In this document: in pieces, positions 23,763 to 32,291 of the stretch
Layout: every line of letters begins with the position of its first letter
How positions within the stretch are numbered: the stretch's first letter is position 1
Origin: CAVROP01 sp050012175
GTDB taxonomy: Bacteria > Acidobacteriota > Terriglobia > UBA7540
Assembly (NCBI GenBank): GCA_050012175.1
Contig: JBEKHR010000002.1
Span: 151,288 to 215,287, forward strand
Direction: 5' to 3'
DNA length: 64,000 nucleotides
Notes under the pieces: model-generated
Seen by the model: only the letters and a program-made list of their open reading frames with translations
Told to the model about the DNA's origin: nothing
Databases searched by the model: none
Position numbers and translations under genes: made by a program

Positions 23763-25175
23763 TTATCCCACCTTCCATTTCCGAATATCCACAAAGTGGC
23801 CTTCGATGGCGGCAGCGGCGGCCATCATGGGGCTGACCAGGTGAGTGCGGCCGCCCTTGCCCTGGCGTCCTTCGAAGTTTCTGTTCGAAGTGCTAGCGCT
23901 GCGCTCGCCGCTGGGGAGCACGTCGGCATTCATCCCGATGCACATGCTGCACCCGGCATCGCGCCACTCGAATCCCGCCTCGCGGAAAATTTCATCCAGG
24001 CCTTCCTTTTCAGCCTGGACTTTCACACGCCTGGAGCCGGGAACGACCAGCGCGCTTTTCAGTGTCTTCGAAACCTTCCTGCCTGCCGCAACACGCGCTG
24101 CCAGGCGCAGGTCTTCGATGCGGGAGTTGGTGCACGAACCGATGAACACGTAATCAAGCGGGATATCAACGATGTGTGTTCCCGGCTCGAGGCCCATATA
24201 CTCGAGGGCGCGCTCCGCGGCCTTGCGGTCCACGGGGTCCGAAAAACTGCTCGGCTCGGGTACTTTTCCTGTAACGTCCGTGACCATTCCTGGATTTGTA
24301 CCCCAAGTAACCTGTGGCGCGATCGCGGCGGCGTCCAATTCAAGCACCCGGTCGAAAGCCGCACCGGGGTCCGAGGGCAAAGACTTCCAACGATCGACGG
24401 CGATTTGAAAATCCTTGCCGCGTGGAACGAAGGGACGCCCCTCCAGGTACGCGAACGTGGTGTCGTCCGGTGCTACCATTCCCGTCCGTGCTCCGCCCTC
24501 AATGGTCATGTTGCAGACCGTCATCCGGCCGTCCATGGACAGGGCGCGGATCGCCTCTCCAGTGTATTCGACGGCGTGTCCGGTCCCCCCCGCGATGCCA
24601 ATCTTGCCAATGACGGCGAGGATGATGTCCTTTGCCGTCACGCCCGGGATGAGGCTTCCGTTGACCCGGACCACCATGGTCTTTGATTTGAATTGCGGGA
24701 GGCATTGAGTGGCCAGGACGTGCTCAATTTCGCTGGTGCCGATGCCGAAGGCCAACGCGCCGAGGGCGCCATGGGTCGCCGTGTGACTGTCGCCGCAAAC
24801 GATGGTCTGGCCCGGCTGAGTGATGCCGAGTTCGGGCCCTATCACATGCACGATCCCCTGATTGGGATTCTGCATGTTGAAGAGCATGATGCCCGTTTCG
24901 CGGCAGTTGCGCTCCAGGGCCTGAAACTGCGCGGCCGCCACCGTATCCAGCAACGGAAGGTGCCGGTCCTTGGTGGGCACGGAGTGGTCCATGACCGCAA
25001 ACGTAAGGTCCGGTCGCCGCACCTTGCGTCCCGCCGCTTTCAGGCCGGAGAAAGCTTGCGGGGATGTTCCTTCGTGAACGAGATGGCGGTCGATATAGAT
25101 GAGCGGGGGTTGCGCGGGCTCTTCAGCCACCAAGTGGGCATCCCAGATCTTTTCGTACATTGTGCGTGCAGGCAT
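23763..25175 (-). CDS. leuC: 3-isopropylmalate dehydratase large subunit
   Basis: 470 residues. Aconitase-superfamily [4Fe-4S] enzyme. The start MPARTMYEKIWDAHLV is typical. Also visible: VMDHSVPTKDR, CGDSHTATHGALGALAFGIG, the cluster ligands in FIGSCTNSRIEDLRLAA and GCSMCIGMN, and the SNRNFEGRQG-type C-terminal motif. The upstream in-frame extension to 25247 is not family-like. Transcribed before leuD. No leader peptide or T-box was recognised upstream. Confidence 0.95.
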   Translation of the reverse strand: MPARTMYEKIWDAHLVAEEPAQPPLIYIDRHLVHEGTSPQAFSGLKAAGRKVRRPDLTFAVMDHSVPTKDRHLPLLDTVAAAQFQALERNCRETGIMLFNMQNPNQGIVHVIGPELGITQPGQTIVCGDSHTATHGALGALAFGIGTSEIEHVLATQCLPQFKSKTMVVRVNGSLIPGVTAKDIILAVIGKIGIAGGTGHAVEYTGEAIRALSMDGRMTVCNMTIEGGARTGMVAPDDTTFAYLEGRPFVPRGKDFQIAVDRWKSLPSDPGAAFDRVLELDAAAIAPQVTWGTNPGMVTDVTGKVPEPSSFSDPVDRKAAERALEYMGLEPGTHIVDIPLDYVFIGSCTNSRIEDLRLAARVAAGRKVSKTLKSALVVPGSRRVKVQAEKEGLDEIFREAGFEWRDAGCSMCIGMNADVLPSGERSASTSNRNFEGRQGKGGRTHLVSPMMAAAAAIEGHFVDIRKWKVG

Positions 25176-25271
25176 AATTTTTAGCGGCGGGCTGCGGTGC
25201 CAACGCCCCGAACGACAGATTATACGCGAACCTGCGACTTCTATCAAACCGGCGGTAATTCAGGTGGTGTG

Positions 25272-25946
25272 CTATTTTAACTTGAGGACTGTAAGAATAG
25301 AGCTGACGACCACAAGCAAACCAATGAAAGAGAACCCGATGCCCATCACCCACTGCATAGTTTTAACTGACTGGCTGAGACTGGCTACATTTTGCGTCAG
25401 TTGCCTCATCGACTCCGCCATCTCAGAAAGGGTTTCGGTTTCCAGCGTACGGAGGTAATCCTTGTCAACGCGTGGTATTTTCCCTTCCTTTTGTTCTGAA
25501 CCTGGGACAAACGCTTTTTCCACCGATTTCGCCAACTGGTGAAATTCGACTGTGCAGAATGGCGCTGAGTACTCAAGAGTCAGGCTCCGAGGAGACGCAT
25601 TGTACATGCCTATCACCAGGACTCCTTCAAATCCAGGATCAATCTGCAAACCGCTCAGAATCACGATGCCCTTTCTTGTATAGTAGGACTTGACTCCGAT
25701 GTGACCAGCTATATCATGGGGTAGGTGAAGATTTTCATGTGTGGTCACCAAGGCGAACTCTCCGGGTTTCAGAGTTGCGCTTGCCGTCTGCGCGAGATCG
25801 ATTTCGGTGTCGTTACTGCTGACTAGGAGTCGACTGCCAAAACGCATGTCGTAACTTGCGGCTTCCAGGCTGCTCTCCGAAAAGTTGTCGATTCGCAACT
25901 TCCCCAACTTCATTGCGGCTTTGATTTCGCCATCTGTCATGAGCAT
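25272..25946 (-). CDS. dCTP deaminase/dUTPase-fold protein with C-terminal membrane anchor, probably non-catalytic
   Basis: 224 residues. Residues 1-130 follow the Dcd/dUTPase trimeric fold: EAASYDMRFGSRLLV, GEFALVTTHENLHLP, HIGVKSYYTRKGIV (equivalent of RSSxAR), GLQIDPGFEGVLVIGMYNAS. In true Dcd the last block reads DPG..G..TLE..N and its Glu activates water; here that position is Gly. A coiled-coil-like segment (LETETLSEMAESMRQLTQNV, about 165-195) and a terminal hydrophobic helix (MGIGFSFIGLLVVVSSILTV) follow, absent from metabolic Dcd enzymes. A membrane-tethered nucleotide-binding or scaffold role is inferred. Monocistronic, downstream of a repeat-containing gap. Confidence 0.75.
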   Translation of the reverse strand: MLMTDGEIKAAMKLGKLRIDNFSESSLEAASYDMRFGSRLLVSSNDTEIDLAQTASATLKPGEFALVTTHENLHLPHDIAGHIGVKSYYTRKGIVILSGLQIDPGFEGVLVIGMYNASPRSLTLEYSAPFCTVEFHQLAKSVEKAFVPGSEQKEGKIPRVDKDYLRTLETETLSEMAESMRQLTQNVASLSQSVKTMQWVMGIGFSFIGLLVVVSSILTVLKLK

Positions 25947-26305
25947 AGCCGGCCTCCTCGCAGTGGGAAACTTCTCTGAGTTAAGATGCTAGGTGAACAA
26001 AAAGCAAAAGTCAATCCAAAATGACCCACTACAGTAATCCAGCCCGAAATTCGACACGGCTGAAGACTTCGGGCGGGCAGTAATATTGCAGGTTCCTGAA
26101 AACCTGACTTCTGGCTCCTGACTCCTGCTTACCAATCGTCACTGAGTGTGGTTTGAACCCGCTCATTTTAACGCGCTTTGAGTTAGAATCGAGCCGTTTG
26201 ATGAAGCGCTGCGCGTGTTACCGAAAAAAGGCCTCAAGGCGAAAGCGCGGGGCCGTTTACATTCTTATGACTCCTGAAGAAAGAAGACTCTGAGGGCGGT
26301 TGCGA
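25947..26305. other. 359-bp intergenic region
   Basis: No gene seen. AAAATGACCCACTAC at about 26018-26032 resembles one end of the inverted-repeat element found at 19508, 38431 and 62081, but no partner end was found. CTGACTTCTGGCTCCTGACTC word-like repeats lie near 26104-26125. Confidence 0.5.
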
Positions 26306-27619
26306 ATGAGATATCCGCTTTTCCATCTGACCAAACAATGGGCCGCCGCTTGCGGTGGTACTTGCTGTCGAAGGGATTTCCTGAAAAAAGCCACAGGCGT
26401 TTGCACCGCTTTTGCGGGCTTGGCAACCACTGATGTAGCAAGCGGGGCGAAGGCTCCCGAGAGGAAAAGAGACATGGTCCGTTGGCAAGCACACACCATT
26501 GCAAAGATTCCGAACGGCTACCAGGTGGTGGTTGCCGATGTCAACGGCGATGGCAAGCCTGACATCCTGGCGTTAAGCTCAGTGGAGAGCGTTGTGGAGT
26601 GGTATGAGAATCCTTCTTGGAAGGCTCGGCCCATCACCACGGCAACCCATCAGAACATCAGCCTGGCGCCGTTGTTTCGCAATGGCTATCCGCAGCGCGG
26701 CTTGGCGCTGGCCAGCGACTTTGCGCTCAATGACAGCACCTATGGCGGAAGTCTTTGGTGGGCGGAGCCGGGGAATTCGTTAGACTCCGAATGGTCGCTG
26801 CGCTTGCTCGGCCGGATGCCCAGCTCGCACCGATTGCGCTGGGCGGACCTGGACGGGAGCGGCCGCCTGGGGTTGGTGGATGTTCCCTTGTTGGGTTATG
26901 GCGCGAAGGAGCCGGACTACAAAGTCGCTGCACCGCTCACCTGGTTCGAACCTCCGGAGCCACTCCTGCGCGGGCACGTATCTGCCACTGACGCCGGCAA
27001 GGGTGAGTGGCTTTCCCACCTGATTGACGACTCTCTCACGGTCGTCCATGGCGTCCACATCATTGACTGGGACAACGACGGCCGCGATGAAATCCTGACT
27101 GCCAGCTTCGAAGGCGTCCACCTCTTCCGCTCCACCGGGACGGGCCGCGACCTCCTTTGGACGAAGACCCACCTCGCGGCGGGCGACCAGGTTCCGCGCC
27201 CCCATCGCGGGTCGAGCGAAATTGGCGTCGGCAGGCTGGAGGGGCGGCGTTTCCTCGCCGCCATCGAGCCCTGGCACGGCGAGCACGTGGTTGTTTATAC
27301 GCAAAGCAAAGCGGGCGATTTGTGGAGTCGCCATCCGATTGACGACAGTTTGCGCGACGGCCACGCCCTGGTGTGCGCCGACCTCAATGGCGACGGCAAT
27401 GATGAAATCGTGGCGGGGTTTCGCGGTCCAGGGACCAGCCTCTATGTGTACTACGCGTCGGACGCGTCCGGCCTGAAGTGGGAGCGCCAGACGCTGGATA
27501 CTCAGATGGCGGCGTCAGGAGTGGTCGTGGCCGACCTCAAGGGCGACGGCCACGCGGGTGTTGTGGCCGTCGGCGCTTCGACGGCAAACGTGAAGTGGTA
27601 CGAGAATCTGGGCGCCTGA
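26306..27619 (+). CDS. Tat-exported FG-GAP/VCBS repeat protein
   Basis: 437 residues. A twin-arginine signal (CCRRDFLKKATGVCTAFAGLA) suggests folded export. FG-GAP-like calcium-binding repeats follow: VVVADVNGDGKPDILALS, RWADLDGSGRLGLVDV, IIDWDNDGRDEILTASF, CADLNGDGNDEIVAGF, VADLKGDGHAGVVAVG, which would form a beta-propeller. Such proteins are extracellular or periplasmic; some are carbohydrate-active or adhesive, but no catalytic domain is visible. ATG at 26306 chosen over a TTG at 26300. Confidence 0.85.
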   Translation: MRYPLFHLTKQWAAACGGTCCRRDFLKKATGVCTAFAGLATTDVASGAKAPERKRDMVRWQAHTIAKIPNGYQVVVADVNGDGKPDILALSSVESVVEWYENPSWKARPITTATHQNISLAPLFRNGYPQRGLALASDFALNDSTYGGSLWWAEPGNSLDSEWSLRLLGRMPSSHRLRWADLDGSGRLGLVDVPLLGYGAKEPDYKVAAPLTWFEPPEPLLRGHVSATDAGKGEWLSHLIDDSLTVVHGVHIIDWDNDGRDEILTASFEGVHLFRSTGTGRDLLWTKTHLAAGDQVPRPHRGSSEIGVGRLEGRRFLAAIEPWHGEHVVVYTQSKAGDLWSRHPIDDSLRDGHALVCADLNGDGNDEIVAGFRGPGTSLYVYYASDASGLKWERQTLDTQMAASGVVVADLKGDGHAGVVAVGASTANVKWYENLGA

Positions 27620-27840
27620 GCATTGAGTGATTGATTCATTGAGTCATTGAATCATTGAAAAGCGGTGGCGAGGGGGTGGGACAATTGTGGAATACAGATC
27701 TGGATTGTGGATTGCCCCACGTACCTCCTGAGAAAGGTATGTAGTCGATGGTAAATGGTCAGTAAGGAGAAGACTCTGGCCCCCGCCACACAGAAGATAG
27801 GCAGCAGGCAATTCAGAATTCAGAATTCTAAATTCAGAAC

Positions 27841-28077
27841 CTATTTCGTGGGCTTTCTTGATGACCTCGAGGCTTTCTTCCCAATGGCGGAGGTAATCCA
27901 CTTCCGTAGGGAAAGGAAGAAATGATGGCGACGTTCAGTAGTAGCCGCTTCCAGTGAGCTGTCCCCTAACAAGGGAACTTCAGGGCGTGTCAGGAAGATC
28001 GCAAGCATTAGCGCAGTCAGGGCCACCAGGAATTGAATGAGAAAGATGATAAGCATGACCAGGACTACGTAGAGCAC
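27841..28077 (-). CDS. Small single-pass membrane protein
   Basis: 78 residues from a GTG at 28077 preceded by GAGGGAG. One long hydrophobic helix (VVLVMLIIFLIQFLVALTAL, residues 4-29), then a basic soluble tail (RKWITSAIGKKASRSSRKPTK). No recognised family. The good ribosome-binding site and clear membrane/positive-inside pattern support it. The surrounding DNA is repeat-rich. Confidence 0.45.
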   Translation of the reverse strand: MLYVVLVMLIIFLIQFLVALTALMLAIFLTRPEVPLLGDSSLEAATTERRHHFFLSLRKWITSAIGKKASRSSRKPTK

Positions 28078-28559
28078 TGAGTTCTCCCTCGCAGTTCGAG
28101 CCGGATGTTTAAAGAGCCCTTGCGAAGGTCGCGCGGAGCGCGGCGAGCGTCCTCTCCAAGGAAACGAGTGCCATCCTGAGCGGCCAGTTCATAAATCAGA
28201 ATTCATAATTCACAATTACCCCAGCGCCCAGCCCCAAGTCCCCAGCACCTGACACCTAGCACCTGGAACCTGCCTTTCCGCGCTCACCTGCCATCTACCA
28301 CCTACTGCCTTCACACTTAACCTATCGGCACAGGCAAGCAGTCTGATGAGGGTAAACCGAGCCTTCTCTCAGGCGCGATCTTGGTGGGTATGTCATTCCG
28401 ATCCCGCAGGCGCGGGAGAGGAATCTCGCTCTGGGCGGAGGTTGATCGGAGCTCAAGGCGGACTAAGGGTTGGAAGAAAGAATCAGAACGAGATTCCTCT
28501 CCCGCGCCTGCGGGATCGGAATGACAGTCGGGCAGGCGTGCGGCAGGTGATGGAGTCTG
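28078..28559. other. 482-bp repeat-rich intergenic region
   Basis: No gene seen apart from repeats. AATTCATAATTCACAATTACC with CCCAGCGCCCAGCCCCAAG and CACCTGACACCTAGCACC word-like repeats fills about 28190-28320, and the 38-bp perfect inverted repeat at 28391-28526 follows. Confidence 0.6.
28391..28526. repeat. Element with a perfect 38-bp terminal inverted repeat (GTCATTCCGA family)
   Basis: Left arm 28391-28428 begins TGTCATTCCGATCCCGCAGG; right arm 28489-28526 is its exact reverse complement over all 38 bases, around a 60-bp loop. Related ends occur at 10278-10332, 29439-29546 and 63770-63845. No target duplication was visible. The arms also contain the nested palindrome CCCGCAGGCGCGGG-like segment. 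Confidence 0.9.
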
Positions 28560-29030
28560 TTAGGGCTGGCGATTCGGTGGGTGACGGCGCATGATGATAG
28601 CCGTGCCGTCCCCAAACTTGTATTGGACCTCGTCCATGAGCTGTTGGATCAGATACACTCCGCGGCCACCTTCGCGGTAAATGTTTTCCCCCATGGTTGG
28701 ATCGGGAACCTTGGCCGGGTCAAACCCGGCACCGGAGTCTTTGACGACGATGAGTATTCCGCCGCCTTCCTCAATAGCCACGCACGTTCGCACGTACTTT
28801 TCGGGGTCGCTGCGATTGCCATGAAGGATGGCGTTCATGAGCGCTTCTTGCAGGGCAAGCTGGACATTCCCGAGATCGTGACAACAACCATTTGCTTGGA
28901 GCAAACCAAGGACCCTGGAAACAAGGCCTTCAATATGGCGAGTGTCCGAAGGAATCAATTCGTCCAGCTTGACGACCAGCTTATCCTGGTCAAACTCGCA
29001 CTGGGGCGGGATGTGCTTCAAGTCCGGCAT
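28560..29030 (-). CDS. Anti-sigma regulatory factor, RsbW/SpoIIAB-like ATP-binding protein
   Basis: 156 residues. GHKL ATPase fold: N box QEALMNAILHGN, G1 box DSGAGFDP, G2-like GRGVYLIQQLMD. Members bind sigma factors or phosphorylate anti-anti-sigma proteins to control stress responses. Starts MPDLKHIPPQ. No sigma factor or STAS partner is adjacent, so its target is unknown. Confidence 0.88.
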   Translation of the reverse strand: MPDLKHIPPQCEFDQDKLVVKLDELIPSDTRHIEGLVSRVLGLLQANGCCHDLGNVQLALQEALMNAILHGNRSDPEKYVRTCVAIEEGGGILIVVKDSGAGFDPAKVPDPTMGENIYREGGRGVYLIQQLMDEVQYKFGDGTAIIMRRHPPNRQP

Positions 29031-29086
29031 AGTACCGGCTTTTCTACGCCAACAAAAACTCTACCACAGCAGAGGAACTGACTCAA

Positions 29087-29141
29087 CCGTCAAGGTCCGA
29101 GATCGTGATGGCGACTTTCAGGATGCGTCCGTGGGCGCGGG
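29087..29141 (-). pseudogene. Duplicated stub of the comM C-terminus
   Basis: Minus-strand translation gives AHGRILKVAITISDLDG, close to AHDRILKVALTISDLDA near the C-terminus of the intact comM. The DNA matches comM positions 29627-29682 with a few substitutions. No other part of comM is duplicated. It is a non-functional fragment from a local duplication or a second gene now lost. Confidence 0.7.
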
Positions 29142-29200
29142 CCTAACGTCGGACAGGGTCAAGAGCTTTTCTACCGAAGCCTCGGCGGGAGGGCGTCTCT

Positions 29201-29404
29201 TCAAAGGCCAATCCGCTGTTGAAAAGCAAGAATCATCGGCAACGGCTTGAGGTCCCTGCGCAGGGGATCAAGCGATAGCCCAAGTGCTTCCAGCGTTAAG
29301 GCGCCTAGCAGCACGCTGTCGCCTTCCTCATCACCAATGGGCTGCTCTTTGATTCCCTCACCGCGCGCGAGGCTGGCCCAATCGAGACGTTGAAGGCAAA
29401 GGGC
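29201..29404 (-). pseudogene. C-terminal remnant of a clan AA aspartic protease (retropepsin-like)
   Basis: An open segment of 67 codons bounded by stops contains SVLLGALTLEALGLSLDPLR and ends LPMILAFQQRIGL. This fits the C-terminal signature of small bacterial aspartic proteases (VLLG..TLE.LGL.(V/L)DP.R..L.P). The catalytic DTGA half is missing upstream, where a GTCATTCYGA-type repeat begins. Read as a truncated gene. Confidence 0.6.
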
Positions 29405-29438
29405 CTACGCTGCGACGTTCACGAGAGCCCCCGCTCGC

Positions 29439-29546
29439 TGTCATGCTGAGTCCCGACTTGTCGGGACGAAGCATCTCGCCCTGCTTTTTGTCGGCGGAAA
29501 AGTCCAGAGCGAGATTCTTCTCCCGCAGGGCGGGATCAGAATGACA
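29439..29546. repeat. GTCATGCTGA/ATCAGAATGACA inverted-repeat element
   Basis: Outer ends CTGTCATGCTGAG and ATCAGAATGACAG pair imperfectly; internal hairpins GTCCCGACTTGTCGGGAC and CCCGCAGGGCGGG are visible. Inner arms GCATCTCG and CGAGATTC also pair. Related to 28391-28526. It lies just downstream of comM. Confidence 0.75.
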
Positions 29547-29552
29547 GCATGG

Positions 29553-31085
29553 TCAGGTCCAGTAATTGCGGTCAAGCGAGCGGTACTGAATGGCTTCGGA
29601 GATGTGCGTTGTGCCGATGGCGTCGGCGGCGTCGAGGTCGGAGATCGTGAGCGCCACTTTCAGGATGCGGTCGTGGGCGCGGGCGCTGAGGCCCAAGCGC
29701 GTCATGGCGCTCTCGAGCAGGCGCTCGCAGTCGGCGGAGATGTTGCAGTACTTGCGGATCTGCCGCGAGCTCATCTGGGCATTGCTATAAATCTTTTCGC
29801 CCGGGAAGCGGCGCAACTGGCGCTGGCGGGCTTTTATGACGCGCTCACGAATCAGGTCCGAACTTTCCCCGCCCGAGTCCTGCCGCAGTTCCTGGTAGCG
29901 GACGGCGGGCATGTCGATGTGGATATCAATGCGGTCGAGCAGCGGCCCGGAAATCTTCGAGATGTAGCGCTGAATGAGGGGCGGCGTGCAGGTGCACTCG
30001 CGCGTGGGGTCATTGAAGAACCCGCAAGGACAGGGGTTCATGGCGGCGGCCAGCATGAAGCGCGAAGGAAAGGTCAGGGACATCGCGGCGCGTGAGATGG
30101 TGACCGTCCCGTCTTCCACGGGCTGCCTCAAAACCTCGAGTACATTGCGCTGGAATTCCGGCAACTCGTCCAGGAAAAGCACGCCATTGTGCGCCAGGCT
30201 CACTTCGCCCGGGCGGGGCACGGCCCCGCCTCCAATCAGCCCGGCATCCGAAATGGTGTGGTGGGGAGAACGGAAGGGTCGGGTGCCCACCAGGCCCGCG
30301 CCCGAGTCGAGCACCCCAGCGACGCTGTGGATCTTCGTGGTCTGGATCGCCTCATCGAAAGTAAGCGGTGGCAGAATGGTGGGGATGCGTTTGGCCAGCA
30401 TGGTCTTGCCGGCGCCCGGCGGGCCGATCATCAGGATGTTGTGGCCTCCCGCGGTGGCAACTTCAATGGCGCGCTTGGCGTGAAGCTGCCCCTTGACGTC
30501 GCGGAAATCCACGTTGTACTGGCTGGCTTGCGCTAGCATGGCGGCGCTATCCACTTTGGCCGGCTTGAACTCGCGTGTCTCATTGATGAAGTCCACCACT
30601 TCCGGCAAAGAGCACAGGCCGTAAACCTGCAACTCCTCTACCACCGCCGCCTCGCAGGCGTTTTCCACCGGCAGGACCATCCGCTGAATACCCTTCTGAC
30701 GTGCCATGGCGGCAATCGAGAGCGCACCCTTGATGGGGCGAAGGCCGCCATCGAGCGAAAGTTCACCCAGAAACAAGGTGTTCTTGAGGTCGGTTTTCAA
30801 AAGGACGCCGGTGGTGCCCAGGATGCCCAGCGCGATGGGCAGGTCAAATCCGGACCCTTCCTTCTTCACGTCCGCCGGGGCGAGATTGACCGTGATGTTC
30901 TGGAAGGGAAAGTCCAAACCGCAATTCTTGATGGCGGATTTGATGCGCTCGCGGCTTTCGCGCACGGCGGCGTCGGGAAGACCCACGGTGGTGAAATTGG
31001 GCAAGCCGGCGGAAATATCCACCTCGACCTCAACCGGATAGGCGTCAATGCCGAAGACGGCAGCGCTGAGCGCTTTGAAAAGCAT
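29553..31085 (-). CDS. comM: ComM/YifB-family Mg-chelatase-like AAA+ ATPase
   Basis: 510 residues. In transformable bacteria ComM is a hexameric helicase that helps branch migration during DNA integration. Domains: N-terminal Lon-protease-like ChlI fold (PVEVEVDISAGLPNFTTVGL, residues 1-170), AAA+ core with Walker A IGPPGAGKTML (about 218-228) and Walker B-like GVLFLDELPEF, the zinc-like NPCPCGFFNDPTRECTC motif, and a C-terminal SARAHDRILKVALTISDLD region. Start MLFKALSAAVFGIDAY is typical. Downstream lie a stub of its own C-terminus and repeats. Confidence 0.95.
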   Translation of the reverse strand: MLFKALSAAVFGIDAYPVEVEVDISAGLPNFTTVGLPDAAVRESRERIKSAIKNCGLDFPFQNITVNLAPADVKKEGSGFDLPIALGILGTTGVLLKTDLKNTLFLGELSLDGGLRPIKGALSIAAMARQKGIQRMVLPVENACEAAVVEELQVYGLCSLPEVVDFINETREFKPAKVDSAAMLAQASQYNVDFRDVKGQLHAKRAIEVATAGGHNILMIGPPGAGKTMLAKRIPTILPPLTFDEAIQTTKIHSVAGVLDSGAGLVGTRPFRSPHHTISDAGLIGGGAVPRPGEVSLAHNGVLFLDELPEFQRNVLEVLRQPVEDGTVTISRAAMSLTFPSRFMLAAAMNPCPCGFFNDPTRECTCTPPLIQRYISKISGPLLDRIDIHIDMPAVRYQELRQDSGGESSDLIRERVIKARQRQLRRFPGEKIYSNAQMSSRQIRKYCNISADCERLLESAMTRLGLSARAHDRILKVALTISDLDAADAIGTTHISEAIQYRSLDRNYWT

Positions 31086-31167
31086 AGGGATGACTTCCTT
31101 AACAGAGGTGGGAGTATAGCAGAAGTGATCTTAGCGGGTCAGGGAAAACTGAAGTATTCCATCCGCC

Positions 31168-31671
31168 TTAAACGCTCCTTTCCAAAACGAAGAAGATTCG
31201 GTCAAGAACCTCAAAAGGGTCGTGCAGCGAGATGGGGAGCCGCACGTCCTCCAGCCCAGGGTGGAGGTGGCAGCGCGGCTCGGATAGTGCGTCTGCGTGC
31301 GCTGCCTCATTCAAGTCAAATCGCAAGAATCCTGGCGACGCCGAGGCAGGAGCCTGGTCAGGGAGCTGGTAATGGTATCGAAACCCCACGAGCTGCGACC
31401 CCCCATCGCTCTCTCGTAGAGTCAAAGCGAAACTGAGTCGTGCGCCAGAATCGAAATGAAAATGCTGCGGTGTCAGGCCCTTGTCGAATCCCGGGCCCAA
31501 GACGATCGACGCCACCCCCTTACTTTGGGTAAACTTCAGGAGCTGGATCGAATTGTTCCTTGTCTTCATGTCCTCGCAACGCCGGAGCAAGTACGCTCGG
31601 ATTTGGCTAAACATCTTGTATGGGGAGGGGAGGGACCGGGCCGCGATTTCCAGATGCGTTCTCTGGTCCAT
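31168..31671 (-). CDS. DUF6516/TumE-like protein, third gene of an ATPase operon
   Basis: 167 residues from an ATG at 31671 (MDQRTHLEIAARSL); an in-frame ATG at 31740 would overlap the upstream gene by 37 nt. The C-terminal half has LVGFRYHYQL, FLRFDLNEAAH and EPRCHLHPGLEDVRLP followed by EVLDRIFFVLE. The order YHYQ / R(F/Y)D.N..H / PH.H resembles TumE-type (DUF6516) toxins of toxin-antitoxin pairs, though spacing differs, so this is tentative. It follows the ATPase and its partner in one operon, which argues for a joint accessory or defence role. Confidence 0.6.
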   Translation of the reverse strand: MDQRTHLEIAARSLPSPYKMFSQIRAYLLRRCEDMKTRNNSIQLLKFTQSKGVASIVLGPGFDKGLTPQHFHFDSGARLSFALTLRESDGGSQLVGFRYHYQLPDQAPASASPGFLRFDLNEAAHADALSEPRCHLHPGLEDVRLPISLHDPFEVLDRIFFVLERSV

Positions 31672-31703
31672 CTCTGCGGCACGCTTCAAAGCGCGGTCAC
31701 GCG

Positions 31704-32291
31704 TCACACCAAATCCCCCCGGCCAAGGAGAACCAGCCATTCTACGAAGTGAGGTTCGGGAGGCAGTTCCTTGGCTTCAGCCCTCCGGGCGACTTCCTGG
31801 TCGCTGAGTTGGTAATGCTGCCGAAGTTCCTCTAGGCGGCTCTCTCGCTCTTTGTCGGTCATAATACCGGGTTCAGCCCCGGCAAGGAATATGCTCGTGC
31901 CGATGAAGCTGCGGATGTTGGGGGCAAACTGCGCAAGCCGCGCTACAGCATCCGGGGCTATCCACAGCACGACCGGCCCGGTACGTTCCAACGCACTCCG
32001 CATTGTATCGAGGGACGACCACTCACCCGCCTCCAAATCAGCGCCGGCAAATAGAATGACAGCATCATCCTCGGGGTGGTGCAGTTGCTCTCGCAGTATC
32101 TGGAAACTGGAGCCCCTCAATGGCACGACCCTGGTGGGCAACTGAAGAAAAGAATGCAGTTCGGTGCTCAAGTCATCGCAAGCAGCGGCTGGATCACCGC
32201 GTGAGCTCAGAATAGCGAGCCAGGAATGTTCTCCCCGCATCTCCAGCCGACGGGCAACCTCGACAAATGGTTGACTCGGGAAGTCAGGCAC
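31704..32291 (-). CDS. P-loop-like protein without a Walker A, partner of the adjacent ATPase
   Basis: 195 residues, soluble. It has the alternating strand/helix order of a P-loop fold: SWLAILSSRGDPAAACDDL where a Walker A loop would be, but no GxxxxGK(S/T), then DDAVILFAGADLEAGEWSSL in the position of Walker B, and TGPVVLWIAPDAVARLA later. A C-terminal helical tail (RLEELRQHYQLSDQEVARRA) follows. The start overlaps the end of the ATPase gene by 8 nt. I read it as a catalytically inactive P-loop partner, comparable in spirit to inactive STAND dyad members; no family was recognised with certainty. Confidence 0.65.
   Translation of the reverse strand: MPDFPSQPFVEVARRLEMRGEHSWLAILSSRGDPAAACDDLSTELHSFLQLPTRVVPLRGSSFQILREQLHHPEDDAVILFAGADLEAGEWSSLDTMRSALERTGPVVLWIAPDAVARLAQFAPNIRSFIGTSIFLAGAEPGIMTDKERESRLEELRQHYQLSDQEVARRAEAKELPPEPHFVEWLVLLGRGDLV

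Noticed and set aside
25176..25271. T-box or leucine leader upstream of leuC
   Set aside because: No run of Leu codons in a short frame and no recognisable T-box sequence.
26014..26035. Fourth copy of the GGTAGTGGGTCA element
   Set aside because: Only one end-like word (TGACCCACTAC) is present; no partner end and no target duplication could be found.
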